In this document: positions 21,401-29,172 of the stretch, in pieces
Layout of the letters: each line of letters starts with the position of its first letter
Position numbering within the stretch: position 1 is the first letter of the stretch
Origin: an uncultured Clostridia bacterium
Lineage (GTDB): Bacteria; Bacillota; Clostridia; Christensenellales; UBA3700
Direction of reading: 5' to 3'
DNA length: 41,893 nt
NCBI GenBank assembly: GCA_947177795.1
Contig: CAMWVR010000006.1
Span: 1-41,893 of the forward strand
Position numbers and translations under genes: made by a program
Notes under the pieces: model-generated
What the model saw: only the letters and a program-made list of their open reading frames with translations
Databases searched by the model: none
What the model was told of the DNA's origin: nothing

Positions 21401-23418
21401 GCGGAGAGACTCAACCGATGACGGTAGGCTCCAACAAAAACGAAATAATGATTGAGATGCCAATCAAGGAGTATACCTATGACGGCAATGCGCACGGCTT
21501 GGACGGCGAATTGAGCGTGACGTCGGGCACTATGAACGTAGTCAACGTGATAAAGACGTATTACAAAGACAGCGTAAGCGAGGATAATAAATTGATCGGA
21601 GCGCCGACCGAGGCAGGCGAATATATATTGGTCATGACGTTGAGCGAGAGCGATGCGCAGACAAAATATCTCGGAGCAGACCAGATAAGTTTTAAGATAA
21701 ATAAAGTCAAGATAACTGCGGTATGGAATACGAGCGGACAAATCCCCGTGATATCCAACTTGGACGATAATCTCAAAGAGATAGTGGGATATATCTATTA
21801 CGACGCAGACGGCAACCAACTTGAGGACGGAGCTCAACTCGAAGTAGGCAAGACTTACAGCGTCAAGGCAATACTCAAGGGAGATTACGGGAAGAACTAT
21901 GAGTTCGTAGCTCAAGACGGAGAGACGGTGCTTGAAGACCCCACTAGCACGGATAAAGAGGGGTTTACCGTCAAGGATAGCAATAACGGCGACGGCAACG
22001 GCATAGGCGGAGTGGGCAGCGGTGAAAATAACGGAAGTCCAGGTAACGGGCTTGACGACTTGCTGGAAAAACTAAAAGACTTGCCGTTGTGGCAAATCAT
22101 TGTGAGCGTAGTCAGTATTATATTGATGATTGCATTCTTGGCAAAGATAGGCAGTTGCGAAAGCAAGCGTAAAAAGGCGAATAAAAAAATCGAGAAATAC
22201 AGCACGTATTTTGCAGGCGCATTCTTGGGATTGAGTTTTGCAAATTGGACGGTGGTCGCATGTTCTTTGGCAGGCGGCGCAGTAGTGTGCTTGATAGGTA
22301 TGATAATAGCCATTCACAGACAAAGCAGCGCCGAAGACGAACTTGACGAAGTAAAAGAAGAATACGAGAAGAATCAGCGCAAAGAGGAAATGCGTATGAT
22401 GTTTATGGGTATGGCAGGCGGTCAAGGCGGCAATATGGGCGGCGGTTACGTCGTGCAACAAGGACTTGGAGCAGACGAGATAAGAGGAATAGTATCCGAG
22501 ACTATGACGGCATTGCTACCGGGTATGCAACAACTTTTGCCTCAACAGGCGTCTTCCAATGACGAAGTCATCAAGAGCCTTGTCGACGGACAAAGAGTAA
22601 TCATGCAAAAACTTGCAGAGCAACCTGCCGAGAGAATCGTCGAGAAAGAAGTCGTCGCAACGACGGCAAACGACGAGACTATCAAGCAGATGATGAAGAC
22701 GCAAGAAAGCTTGATGCAAAACCAAGAAAAGCTCATGGAAAAGATCTTGGAATTGTCGGCAAGCCAAAAGGTCGAAACTCAAGTAATAGAAAAGATAGTT
22801 GAACCAACAGAAAAAGTTGTGGAAAAAATAGTCGAGGTGCCTGTCGAGAAGATAGTCGAAGTACCTGTCGAAGTTGAGAAGATAGTAGAAAAAGAAGTAA
22901 GGGTCGAAGTGCCTATCGAAGTCGAGAAAATAGTCGAAGTACCCGTAGAGGTCGAGAAGGTAGTGGAGAAAGAAGTAAAAGTAACCGCTCCTGCGAAACC
23001 AAAGACAGAAAAAGCTCCGAGACTTACGCTAGACGAAGCGTACGCAAAACTCAGCAAGACTCAGCAAAAGTACTTTGACAGTCTCAGAGAATACGCACTT
23101 TCTAAAGACAAGTGCAAAGAGAAGAAGTCGACGTACTTCATACTCTTGGGTCAGTCAAGTGTCAATCCGCTTGTCAAGCTGACGATAAAGAAAGACACGA
23201 CAGTAGCTCTTTTGAAAATGGAAGACGAGTATATGAAAGACATCAGAAGAGACGCAACGGGAGACGGAACGAAGATCAAAGTCAAAGAGACAGAAGTCGT
23301 GGTAAGTGATGCGCAAGCGTGCAAGGCGGCAAAGAATATGATTGACCTAAGGGAAGACCAGATTGAGAGGTATCAAGAGCTGTTGAGAGAACAAAGAGCG
23401 ATGAAGAGTAAGAAATAA
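18475..23418 (+). CDS. Giant surface-exposed membrane protein with conserved cytoplasmic tail (paralogue 1)
   Basis: 1647 residues. A hydrophobic N-terminal segment (about 15-38) serves as signal or anchor. Residues about 45-400 resemble a DUF6273-type lectin-like module (DYIWLPSAVELR, YWCRAGAMG, GIRPAFHLNL). Residues about 430-1180 are MBG/YDG-type beta repeats (for example YTYDGNAHGLDGELSVTSG with PTEAGEYILVMTL). A glycine-rich linker leads to a helix (1203-1225), a Lys/Arg-rich loop and a hydrophobic hairpin (1244-1280). The positive-inside rule places the rest in the cytoplasm: a Met- and Gln-rich region, coiled coil, VEKIVEVPVE repeats (1439-1502) and a C-terminal domain (1515-1647). The anchor and tail closely match those of 31063-37344. 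Function unknown; perhaps adhesion or outside-in sensing. AAAGGA lies 8 bases before the ATG. Confidence 0.8.
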   Translation: MFKIKNKFVEKKRKITFAMTLTLLTCMFFICVLSTFLLKDNKANALIDSTKAKYVDELTITGDAQGAGGKVFDGGKLNELYRLLLGDSATYADIETAASTVRSTPAGGVGGLTVGKNASEFANKVVVKMGGINWIATVLTVDKNNGDVVLTLWRENTPNDDAHKAAFCPWPAASTSGSSMSHTYPGNVYGTSYVRSLLLNGYAMTDGEGSAGNPVIVEYSTSASVKTVYTPYSTVQTENYEYDLFTNTSNPNNLTDYIVKPTKIAYQETQDRRAASNNSSSVYTGPNEAYGTPAIGYNWTGTSGIQNKYAYADWQYDYIWLPSAVELRTPNTIFECSTDLKKDNISYWCRAGAMGSTNRVDHMNSAGTDSTSYTRVSTIGIRPAFHLNLTKAQEAAAAGIPEQDEKTKDYYASGASIDFKLLNIDTEKMEITSIDFKPVKGENTTSDMTYSTANGVTTLTASVQGEYTVKCQPKGNNVWTDGGTATKEYKYKIVYQVSEVSFVGQTSRPYDGTNQEFRLGANYDKTKITVTPTSSGLTFDDSGSYAMLKAKIVGTYNASASLYDKDLMEWNTGGSDDKTLSIEVTRRPLTITFVPTSAWSWANGEESNVSIGDNRCDENESLTFRFSYVGADGGTPTVLTGSADDTVAKQTNITIPALNNGNYTFSVELTDNGDGKNYEITGTHTKPFSVTDKAIVLTEADILWQYSSINLDSGAVKQVGAWDNTTVVEVFYVASDYTFSIDETVLSGLGVKLDKYENQTYKDCGLNYSTSVTLVPLGAGSTLNGGTSVTFTIKWKISQGRYDLSKVYWDYVAGTLEYTGDMQRVELVNPYSTLKPNIRNNTGTEVKSDYRATILSFVNSDNNFITPVKGDDSTYIYTDGEEFPWELVWSIDKAKLNLVWDSKSVTDVNGRTYTDYVVNSVNSDKIERYEYYTDDNGALGELIDKSAIEVIPGQETYYWVKAILKSNFLGNYEIASGETQPMTVGSNKNEIMIEMPIKEYTYDGNAHGLDGELSVTSGTMNVVNVIKTYYKDSVSEDNKLIGAPTEAGEYILVMTLSESDAQTKYLGADQISFKINKVKITAVWNTSGQIPVISNLDDNLKEIVGYIYYDADGNQLEDGAQLEVGKTYSVKAILKGDYGKNYEFVAQDGETVLEDPTSTDKEGFTVKDSNNGDGNGIGGVGSGENNGSPGNGLDDLLEKLKDLPLWQIIVSVVSIILMIAFLAKIGSCESKRKKANKKIEKYSTYFAGAFLGLSFANWTVVACSLAGGAVVCLIGMIIAIHRQSSAEDELDEVKEEYEKNQRKEEMRMMFMGMAGGQGGNMGGGYVVQQGLGADEIRGIVSETMTALLPGMQQLLPQQASSNDEVIKSLVDGQRVIMQKLAEQPAERIVEKEVVATTANDETIKQMMKTQESLMQNQEKLMEKILELSASQKVETQVIEKIVEPTEKVVEKIVEVPVEKIVEVPVEVEKIVEKEVRVEVPIEVEKIVEVPVEVEKVVEKEVKVTAPAKPKTEKAPRLTLDEAYAKLSKTQQKYFDSLREYALSKDKCKEKKSTYFILLGQSSVNPLVKLTIKKDTTVALLKMEDEYMKDIRRDATGDGTKIKVKETEVVVSDAQACKAAKNMIDLREDQIERYQELLREQRAMKSKK

Positions 23419-23428
23419 GAGCCCGCGG

Positions 23429-23501
23429 AGTTATATTGCCACTGCGTGGCAGTTATATTCGCCCACGGCTAGTTATATTCCGACTGCGTCGGAGTTATAT
23501 T
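23429..23501. repeat. AGTTATATT-spaced hairpin array
   Basis: Four direct copies of AGTTATATT (starting at 23429, 23451, 23471 and 23493) alternate with short GC-rich spacers; two spacers are perfect small hairpins, GCCACTGCGTGGC and CCGACTGCGTCGG, which share the loop TGC but have different stems. The third, CGCCCACGGCT, is irregular. The array begins 10 bases after the stop codon. Confidence 0.8.
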
Positions 23502-23535
23502 AAAAAGACGCGTACAAATTCGTACGCGTCTTTTT
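23502..23535 (+). terminator. Bidirectional rho-independent terminator
   Basis: A perfect 14-base stem AAAAAGACGCGTAC with its complement has a 6-base loop. A-run and T-run ends allow it to work on both strands, for giant protein 1 and for the convergent lipoprotein gene. Confidence 0.9.
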
Positions 23536-23552
23536 AGTTACGGATATATTAT

Positions 23553-23640
23553 TGTCATTTGCTCAGGATGACTCGTTTAAAGTGTAAGTCACGCCTTGAA
23601 TGCGTCACTCTGAGCGAAGTGAAACGTAGTCGAAGAGTCT
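23553..23640. repeat. REP-like repeat, CTGAGCGAAGT type
   Basis: TGTCATTTGCTCAGGATGAC and GCGTCACTCTGAGCGAAGTG followed by GTAGTCGAAGAGTCT resemble the second type of repeat found at 30130-30236 in opposite orientation. Confidence 0.6.
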
Positions 23641-23659
23641 ATTTAATCAAACCTAATTT

Positions 23660-24349
23660 TTAGTCTTTTGGCAAAGTGATATTTGTATCTTCGATATCGC
23701 TATATCTATAAGTCAACAATTTCTTTTCCTTTGCGTTTTCTATAGAAAGCGTCATTTGTTTTTTTGTTGAGCAATCGAGCGTAATCATATAGTTGTCGAC
23801 GTTGCCGAAAAGCTCTTCTTTTTGGCTTTCGTATTCTGCGGTAAATTCGCTTTCTTCATACTCTTTGCCAAAGAAAGTCTCGTACTTGACTCTAAACGCT
23901 TCTTTGAAAAAGTTATCGGCGTCAAAAGAATATTTGTGATCGGCAATCTCTTTGACGTAAGGCTCTTTTACTCCCACGTAGGCAAGTCCCGTTCTGTCGG
24001 CAATAGAAGATAGATAGTCGTCGGCATCTTTGACGTCGATATCTTGCCAAGCGCCGGAAATATACGCTTTGTTTTCGTCAATGGAAAATTGGTAAATCAC
24101 GTTGTTCGGCTCGCCGCTATCGCCCGTAGTGGTGGTTTCGAAGAGTATTCTTGACCCGTCGTTGACGTATTTTGCAACCGTGTTGGGCTCTTGTGAGTTG
24201 ACTACCGTAAAATTCTTTAGGGTAGTGAAGTCTTTTAAGTCATAATATTCCATGTCGAATCCCTCGCCGTCTTTGTTGCAGGCGCATAGACAAACTGCGA
24301 GAATACATACCAACGTAATACAAGTTGTGATTATTATTTTCTTTTTCAT
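23660..24349 (-). CDS. Predicted lipoprotein of unknown function
   Basis: This 229-residue protein starts MKKKIIITTCITLVCILAVC and has a lipobox LCAC with Cys24 as the lipidated residue, followed by NKDGEG. The mature part is acidic and of mixed strands and helices (for example DNFFKEAFRVKYETFFGKEYEESEF) with no domain I recognise. ATG at 24349 is chosen because GGAGG lies 7 bases upstream; a longer frame from 24397 has no site. Acting outside the membrane is inferred from the lipobox. It is monocistronic, convergent with giant protein 1. No function can be given. Confidence 0.75.
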   Translation of the reverse strand: MKKKIIITTCITLVCILAVCLCACNKDGEGFDMEYYDLKDFTTLKNFTVVNSQEPNTVAKYVNDGSRILFETTTTGDSGEPNNVIYQFSIDENKAYISGAWQDIDVKDADDYLSSIADRTGLAYVGVKEPYVKEIADHKYSFDADNFFKEAFRVKYETFFGKEYEESEFTAEYESQKEELFGNVDNYMITLDCSTKKQMTLSIENAKEKKLLTYRYSDIEDTNITLPKD

Positions 24350-24569
24350 TGTTTTTCCTCCAAATATAGACTTTGCAATTTGTCGGTAAATATTCATATG
24401 TCGGCGTTGATTTAGTTCTTAAAATATATTTTATAAAAAATATTATTACGCTTGAGCTTGAAAACGTAAAATAATAATTATCTTAGAGATAACTAGCATA
24501 TGTTATAACAAAAATTTTTTTGGATGTAAAAAGTTGATTGCACTACAAACTAATAGCTTTTATAATTTT

Positions 24570-24596
24570 ACAGCGAGCAGATTTTCTGCTCGCTGT
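24570..24596. terminator. Strong hairpin after the helicase gene, probable terminator
   Basis: A perfect 12-base stem ACAGCGAGCAGA with its complement has a loop of only three T. It follows the minus-strand helicase stop by about 11 bases but lacks a clean T-run on that side, so termination is plausible, not certain. The rest of 24398-24607 is AT-rich with no recognised gene. Confidence 0.5.
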
Positions 24597-24607
24597 TTAT
24601 GGTGCTA

Positions 24608-26584
24608 TTAAAGGTTTTTAAGATCATTTATAAGTTGAGTTGCACTCGTATTTATTGTTATTCCTTCATATGTTACTTTAAGTTTTCCACTAAACTGAGT
24701 GTCATAAATATTTTTCTTATACAGCCAAGTATTGTCATATTCTTCTGTACCAAGCATTCCCAAATGTTCCCAATAATAAATGCTTCCACTAGGTGTTTTT
24801 ATTGTAAAATCAGGGCGCATAATCCCGTTATCGTGTTTAAGCTCTTTTTCATATTCGTATTCTAATCCACTGCTATATAATAAATTGGCAATAATTAATT
24901 CAGACTTACTACGGACATAATCTCCATTAGCTGTTGGATATATTTTTCTCAAACTTTCCTTATTTGCACCTAAATATCTTCCAATTTCTTGATGAAGTTC
25001 AACTGAACTACATGTATTGGATAGAGTATAGATAAAAAAGTCTAATAGTCCATGCTTGTAATCTTTCTTAATTTCGATTTCTCTTTCTATAGTGTCTAAA
25101 TCTGTATCTGATAGGGCGGATTTGTTGACCTCTACTACTAAACTTTTATTTAATTTACTTGCTTTTGCCTCATTATTAACTATTGATGAATAAACTAACT
25201 CAACTATATTTTTAATAGGGATTCCAGATTTTCTTGTTGAAGTAATTAGCAATTGATTCTTAGTTAAGTCATATATTCGTTGTAGCTCGCTATTAGTTAT
25301 TCCTGATAAATTTTTAAAATTTCCAAACCCTTTTGCAATAATTTTAACTACTCCAGCCGCAATGTAATACTGTAGACATTTAGCAGTATCTTCTTCTTCA
25401 AAATAAGATAATGTCTGTAATCCGGGTTCAGGCTTAAATATTCTGTTAAATACTTCTGTTAGTTTTTCTCGACTTGGGAAAGATTTGTTTATAAAATTAT
25501 CTTTTTTTATGCCGATATTTTTATCTGAAAACAAAAGGTATGCATTTGCAGCGCCCTTATCGCGAGCTGCTCTACCAATTTCTTGATAATATTGTTCTAT
25601 TGATTCTGGAATCCAGAAATGAATAACAACTCTAATGTCTTTTATATCTATTCCCATTCCAAATGCATTAGTAGCAAAAACCACGTTAATTTTATTGTTT
25701 TTATAATTAGTAATAATTTCTTGTCGTTCTTTTGCTGACATATCTCCATGGAAAAATGCTGAATTTAATGAATGATCTGCATTTGCTCGATGCGAGAAGT
25801 CTTCAACGCTTCGTCCGCCCTGTACTCGATAAACGTACACTAAAGTCTTTTCTTCTTTGTGAATTTTGAGTAAGTTCCAAAGTTTTTCTTCTTTTTCTTC
25901 TTCCGTAATACACTTTATAACCTTTAATGTAATTTCTGATCTCATAAATGCATCATCTTTCAGAATATTGCAAGTCTTTATATAAAAAGCATTCGTTATA
26001 TCCTCAACCTCTTTGGGATTAAGTGTTGCAGTAAGTGCAAGAATCTTAGGGAAATTTTCGTTAAAAACATTGGATAAGAATGTAGGAATATCTTTATAGA
26101 AAGGGCGAAAATATAATCCCCATTGACTTACGCAATGAACTTCATCTATTGTAACTAATTTAATTTCATCTTTCCTACTTTTAATACAATACTCAAAAAA
26201 ACCATCAGTGGCAAGTTTTTCAGGACTAACAAATATAAATTTCGGATTGATTTCTTTTCGTGCAAATTTTTTTAATGATGCAAATTGTTTCTCAGGAGAT
26301 ATGCCACTATGTAATGCTAAAACTTCCACACCTAATTCTTTTAATTTTTCTTCTTGTTCACAGATAAGAGCAATTAATGGCGAGACAACAATTGTGATGC
26401 CGCCGTTAATTAATCCTGCCAAATAATATATAATTGATTTTCCACCACCTGTAGGCATTATACAAAGCGTATTTCCGTTGTTTAATATATTTTCTATAAC
26501 TTTTACTTGAAATGGTTTTAAAGTAAATTCCTTGGCTAAGGAGGGGAAGAGACTTTCAAATTGCTTTTGAATACTATTAGACAT
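24608..26584 (-). CDS. RecQ-like superfamily 2 helicase with C-terminal nuclease-like domain
   Basis: 658 residues. The RecQ-type core shows FTLKPFQVKVIENILNNG, Walker A MPTGGGKS (about 42), DEVHCVSQWG (about 145), ALTATL, FATNAFGMGIDI and QEIGRAARD (about 335). I see neither the cysteine zinc site nor an HRDC domain of housekeeping RecQ. The C-terminus (about 555-658) has SKSELIIANLL, RPDF and YYWEHLGML, which fits a PD-(D/E)xK nuclease layout with ExH in place of ExK. ATG at 26584 has GGAGG upstream and overlaps the previous gene by 8 bases, so the two are coupled. Codons are AT-rich and unlike neighbouring genes, which suggests transfer. A role in phage or plasmid defence is an inference. 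Confidence 0.8.
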   Translation of the reverse strand: MSNSIQKQFESLFPSLAKEFTLKPFQVKVIENILNNGNTLCIMPTGGGKSIIYYLAGLINGGITIVVSPLIALICEQEEKLKELGVEVLALHSGISPEKQFASLKKFARKEINPKFIFVSPEKLATDGFFEYCIKSRKDEIKLVTIDEVHCVSQWGLYFRPFYKDIPTFLSNVFNENFPKILALTATLNPKEVEDITNAFYIKTCNILKDDAFMRSEITLKVIKCITEEEKEEKLWNLLKIHKEEKTLVYVYRVQGGRSVEDFSHRANADHSLNSAFFHGDMSAKERQEIITNYKNNKINVVFATNAFGMGIDIKDIRVVIHFWIPESIEQYYQEIGRAARDKGAANAYLLFSDKNIGIKKDNFINKSFPSREKLTEVFNRIFKPEPGLQTLSYFEEEDTAKCLQYYIAAGVVKIIAKGFGNFKNLSGITNSELQRIYDLTKNQLLITSTRKSGIPIKNIVELVYSSIVNNEAKASKLNKSLVVEVNKSALSDTDLDTIEREIEIKKDYKHGLLDFFIYTLSNTCSSVELHQEIGRYLGANKESLRKIYPTANGDYVRSKSELIIANLLYSSGLEYEYEKELKHDNGIMRPDFTIKTPSGSIYYWEHLGMLGTEEYDNTWLYKKNIYDTQFSGKLKVTYEGITINTSATQLINDLKNL

Positions 26585-27554
26585 AAGCATCCTCCTTGTA
26601 TCGTGTAGACAATTCATTAATTGCAGCAATGTGCTGGTTAGCGACAAAATTTAGAAAGGCTTCAACATAAACAAATCTATACGAAGTATCTAGATTTACT
26701 TCTAATCTAATAGCCTCTTTTTTAATTAGTAAATATATTTGTAATGCGTAAAATGCAAAAAGTTCGTATGGATAGAAATAGTTTTGTTGAGTAAAATTTT
26801 TATCGATATCTATCATTAAAAACTCGGAATCCATAGAACAATCAAATGTATCTTTATCTACAAGATACCATAATGCCCATAAACTCATACGGCTTCTACA
26901 AGGGAATATGTCCGGATAATTTTTATAAAGCATTGTGCTTTTTATGCCGCCGCCAATAACCCCATGAGCAGTATAGTCTTCGGTATCTAAAACAGAAAAT
27001 CCAAAATCTTTATAATTTAAAATTTTTTCAAATTCAATTCTATCATATTTTTTTGTTGCGTAATTTTCTGAAAAATCAGCAAGACGTGTAACCACTTTTA
27101 ACAATTCATATGAACTAGCTTTGTTAAAGGCAGCACGAAACTTGTCGAGTTCTTTAGCGTATTTATTTTGAATAGTTTTTCTAATAATTGTTGTTTCAAT
27201 TTTTAAAGCGCGTGACTTGAATTCTTGTGGATCATCTTTATATTCTTCTAGAGAGTCTTTGTCAAACAATTCTCTGTATCCATCAACATCTTTATTGAAA
27301 TCAATAATAGCTTCTTTTGTTAATTCTTGAAATGCGCGTTTTTCATCGAAAACAAGATGCTTACCATTAGAATCTACCATAAATCTATCGCGTAATTTGT
27401 CAATAGATTCCTCTGGTATATTGCTTTTTTGACTTTTTAAATAATTATCAAAATATAAAGGAAAATTATCTGCAATCTTTTCGAGCACTTTTTCCATATG
27501 CTTTAAAGTATAACATTTTTCTTCAACCATTCTGTCATGATCTTTTGTATACAT
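26577..27554 (-). CDS. Unknown protein coupled to the RecQ-like helicase
   Basis: I do not recognise this 325-residue protein. It is charged and mostly helical in the first 200 residues (KHMEKVLEKIADNFPLYFDNYL, then KIETTIIRKTIQNKYAKELDKF). A conserved-looking middle has DTEDYTAHGVIGGGIKSTMLYKNYPDIFPCRSRMSLWALWYL, and the end is aromatic (PYELFAFYALQIYLLIKK). There is no signal peptide. It is first in a two-gene operon with the helicase and overlaps it by 8 bases, so the products likely act together, for instance as target recogniser or switch for the helicase/nuclease. AGGAGG lies 9 bases before the ATG. AT-rich codon use matches the helicase and differs from the genes on both sides. Confidence 0.75.
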   Translation of the reverse strand: MYTKDHDRMVEEKCYTLKHMEKVLEKIADNFPLYFDNYLKSQKSNIPEESIDKLRDRFMVDSNGKHLVFDEKRAFQELTKEAIIDFNKDVDGYRELFDKDSLEEYKDDPQEFKSRALKIETTIIRKTIQNKYAKELDKFRAAFNKASSYELLKVVTRLADFSENYATKKYDRIEFEKILNYKDFGFSVLDTEDYTAHGVIGGGIKSTMLYKNYPDIFPCRSRMSLWALWYLVDKDTFDCSMDSEFLMIDIDKNFTQQNYFYPYELFAFYALQIYLLIKKEAIRLEVNLDTSYRFVYVEAFLNFVANQHIAAINELSTRYKEDAYV

Positions 27555-27583
27555 AAATTTATTCCTCCTGAAGTTTTAATACT

Positions 27584-27612
27584 ATTATATCAAAATAGAT
27601 ATAGAAATACAA
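27584..27612 (-). promoter_or_regulatory. Promoter of the helicase operon
   Basis: On the minus strand TTGTAT (27607-27612) and TATAAT (27584-27589) have a 17-base spacer. The start would fall about 22 bases before the gene. Confidence 0.65.
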
Positions 27613-27645
27613 TTATATCAATAAAAAAACAAAAAAATACTTTCA

Positions 27646-27697
27646 ACCTATTGACATAGTAGGTAAATGGGTTTATAATCATATTAACCTAGTAGGT
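27646..27697 (+). promoter_or_regulatory. metY-cysK promoter with two Rrf2-type operators
   Basis: TTGACA (27651-27656) and TATAAT (27674-27679) have a 17-base spacer. Site 1, ACCTATTGACATAGTAGGT (27646-27664), encloses the -35 box; site 2, ACCTAGTAGGT (27687-27697), lies at the expected start of transcription. Both share TAGTAGGTA, 33 bases apart. The Rrf2 gene at the end of the same gene group is the obvious candidate repressor. Confidence 0.75.
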
Positions 27698-27728
27698 AGG
27701 AATAAATCAAGTCGGGAGAAACTCGAAA

Positions 27729-27788
27729 ATGCAAAACTATTTTGAAAAGCTCGTCAGAGCAAATTTTCGTTTTGGTCGAATGTGTTGA
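27729..27788 (+). CDS. 19-residue leader peptide ending in Cys
   Basis: The frame MQNYFEKLVRANFRFGRMC lies in the 5' leader of metY, starts about 43 bases after the predicted transcription start and has GGGAG 10 bases before its ATG. Its last codon is TGT (Cys) directly before TGA. A cysteine-ended leader in front of sulfur genes suggests control by Cys-tRNA or stalling at termination. A GCTC/GAGC hairpin lies inside it, and no terminator is visible between it and metY, so the mechanism is open. It could be a chance frame. Confidence 0.45.
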   Translation: MQNYFEKLVRANFRFGRMC

Positions 27789-27870
27789 GGCAAATCAAAA
27801 CTTCAGTAATCATCATTATATATAAATAAAATAATATATCAATATAAATAAGATAATAGGAGATATAACA

Positions 27871-29157
27871 ATGTCAAATAAATATAAATTCGAAACGCTT
27901 CAACTTCACGTAGGGCAAGAACAGCCCGACCCGACTACGGACGCAAGAGCCGTGCCGATATATGCGACGACTTCTTACGTCTTTAAAAATTGCGCTCATG
28001 CTGCCGCGCGCTTTGAACTTGCTGAAGCAGGCAATATATACGGTCGTTTGACCAATTCCACTCAAGAGGTATTCGAGCAGAGGATCGCCGCGCTTGAGGG
28101 CGGCGTAGCTGCGTTGGCTCTTGCGTCGGGAGCGGCGGCAATAACTTATACCTTGCAGGCGCTTGGACAAAACGGCGGTCATTTCGTTTCGCAAAAGACG
28201 ATATACGGCGGAAGTTACAATCTGCTTGCGCACACGCTTACCAACTTGGGCATCACGACCACGTTTGTAAATATCCACGATCTTGAAGAGGTCGAGGCGG
28301 CAATTCAAGACAACACGAGAGCAATCTATATCGAGACTCTCGGCAATCCCAACAGCGATATTCCCGACATTGATGCGCTTGCAAAGCTTGCGCATAAGCA
28401 TGGATTACCATTGGTCGTAGACAACACTTTCGGCACGCCGTACCTCATCCGACCCATAGAGCACGGCGCAGACGTCGTCGTACATTCGGCGACCAAGTTT
28501 ATCGGCGGTCACGGCACCACTCTGGGCGGAGTGATCGTCGACAGCGGCAAGTTCGATTGGGCAGAATCGGGCAAGTATCGGGCGATAGCCGATCCCAATC
28601 CGTCTTATCACAATATATCTTTTGTCAAGGCGGTTGGACCTGCCGCATTCGTGACGTATATTAGAGCGGTGTTGCTTCGCGATACTGGCGCAACGATTTC
28701 GCCTTTTGCGGCGTTCTTGCTTTTGCAAGGCGTGGAGACGCTGTCTTTGAGACTTGAGCGGCATGCGGAGAATGCAAAGAAAGTCATAGAATATCTCACG
28801 AAGCACCCAAAAGTCGAGAAAGTCAACCACCCGTCGCTTAAGGATCATCCCTACCATGCTCTCTATGAGAAATATTTCCCTAACGGCGGCGGCTCTATCT
28901 TTACCTTTGAGATAAAGGGCGGAGCGGCGGAAGCGCACAAGTTCATTGACAGTCTCGAGATATTCTCATTACTTGCCAACGTCGCTGACGTCAAGAGTCT
29001 CGTCATTCATCCCGCAACCACCACGCACAGCCAACTTACCGACGAAGAACTCGCCGATCAAGGCATCAAGCAAAACACGATTCGCCTGTCTATCGGCACG
29101 GAGCATATAGACGATATTATCGCAGACCTGGAAAAAGGCTTTGCGGCAGTAAAATAA
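27871..29157 (+). CDS. metY: O-acetylhomoserine sulfhydrylase
   Basis: This 428-residue PLP enzyme makes homocysteine from O-acetylhomoserine and sulfide (direct sulfhydrylation). Start FETLQLHVGQEQPDPTTDARAVPIYATTSYVF and YGRLTNSTQEVFEQRIAALEGG are typical of MetY, and PLP would bind Lys209 in HSATKFIGGHG. The length of about 430, longer than cystathionine synthases, supports MetY. AGGAG lies 8 bases before the ATG. cysK follows after 15 bases with an identical GGAGATATAACAATG start region, so the two are co-transcribed from the promoter with Rrf2-type sites. Confidence 0.93.
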   Translation: MSNKYKFETLQLHVGQEQPDPTTDARAVPIYATTSYVFKNCAHAAARFELAEAGNIYGRLTNSTQEVFEQRIAALEGGVAALALASGAAAITYTLQALGQNGGHFVSQKTIYGGSYNLLAHTLTNLGITTTFVNIHDLEEVEAAIQDNTRAIYIETLGNPNSDIPDIDALAKLAHKHGLPLVVDNTFGTPYLIRPIEHGADVVVHSATKFIGGHGTTLGGVIVDSGKFDWAESGKYRAIADPNPSYHNISFVKAVGPAAFVTYIRAVLLRDTGATISPFAAFLLLQGVETLSLRLERHAENAKKVIEYLTKHPKVEKVNHPSLKDHPYHALYEKYFPNGGGSIFTFEIKGGAAEAHKFIDSLEIFSLLANVADVKSLVIHPATTTHSQLTDEELADQGIKQNTIRLSIGTEHIDDIIADLEKGFAAVK

Positions 29158-29172
29158 TAAGGAGATATAACA

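Noticed and set aside
23429-23501. CRISPR array
   Set aside because: Repeats are only 9 bases and the spacers are self-complementary and of 11-13 bases.
27686-27870. SAM riboswitch or T-box in the metY leader
   Set aside because: Neither the S-box core nor the T-box AGGGTGG sequence is present.
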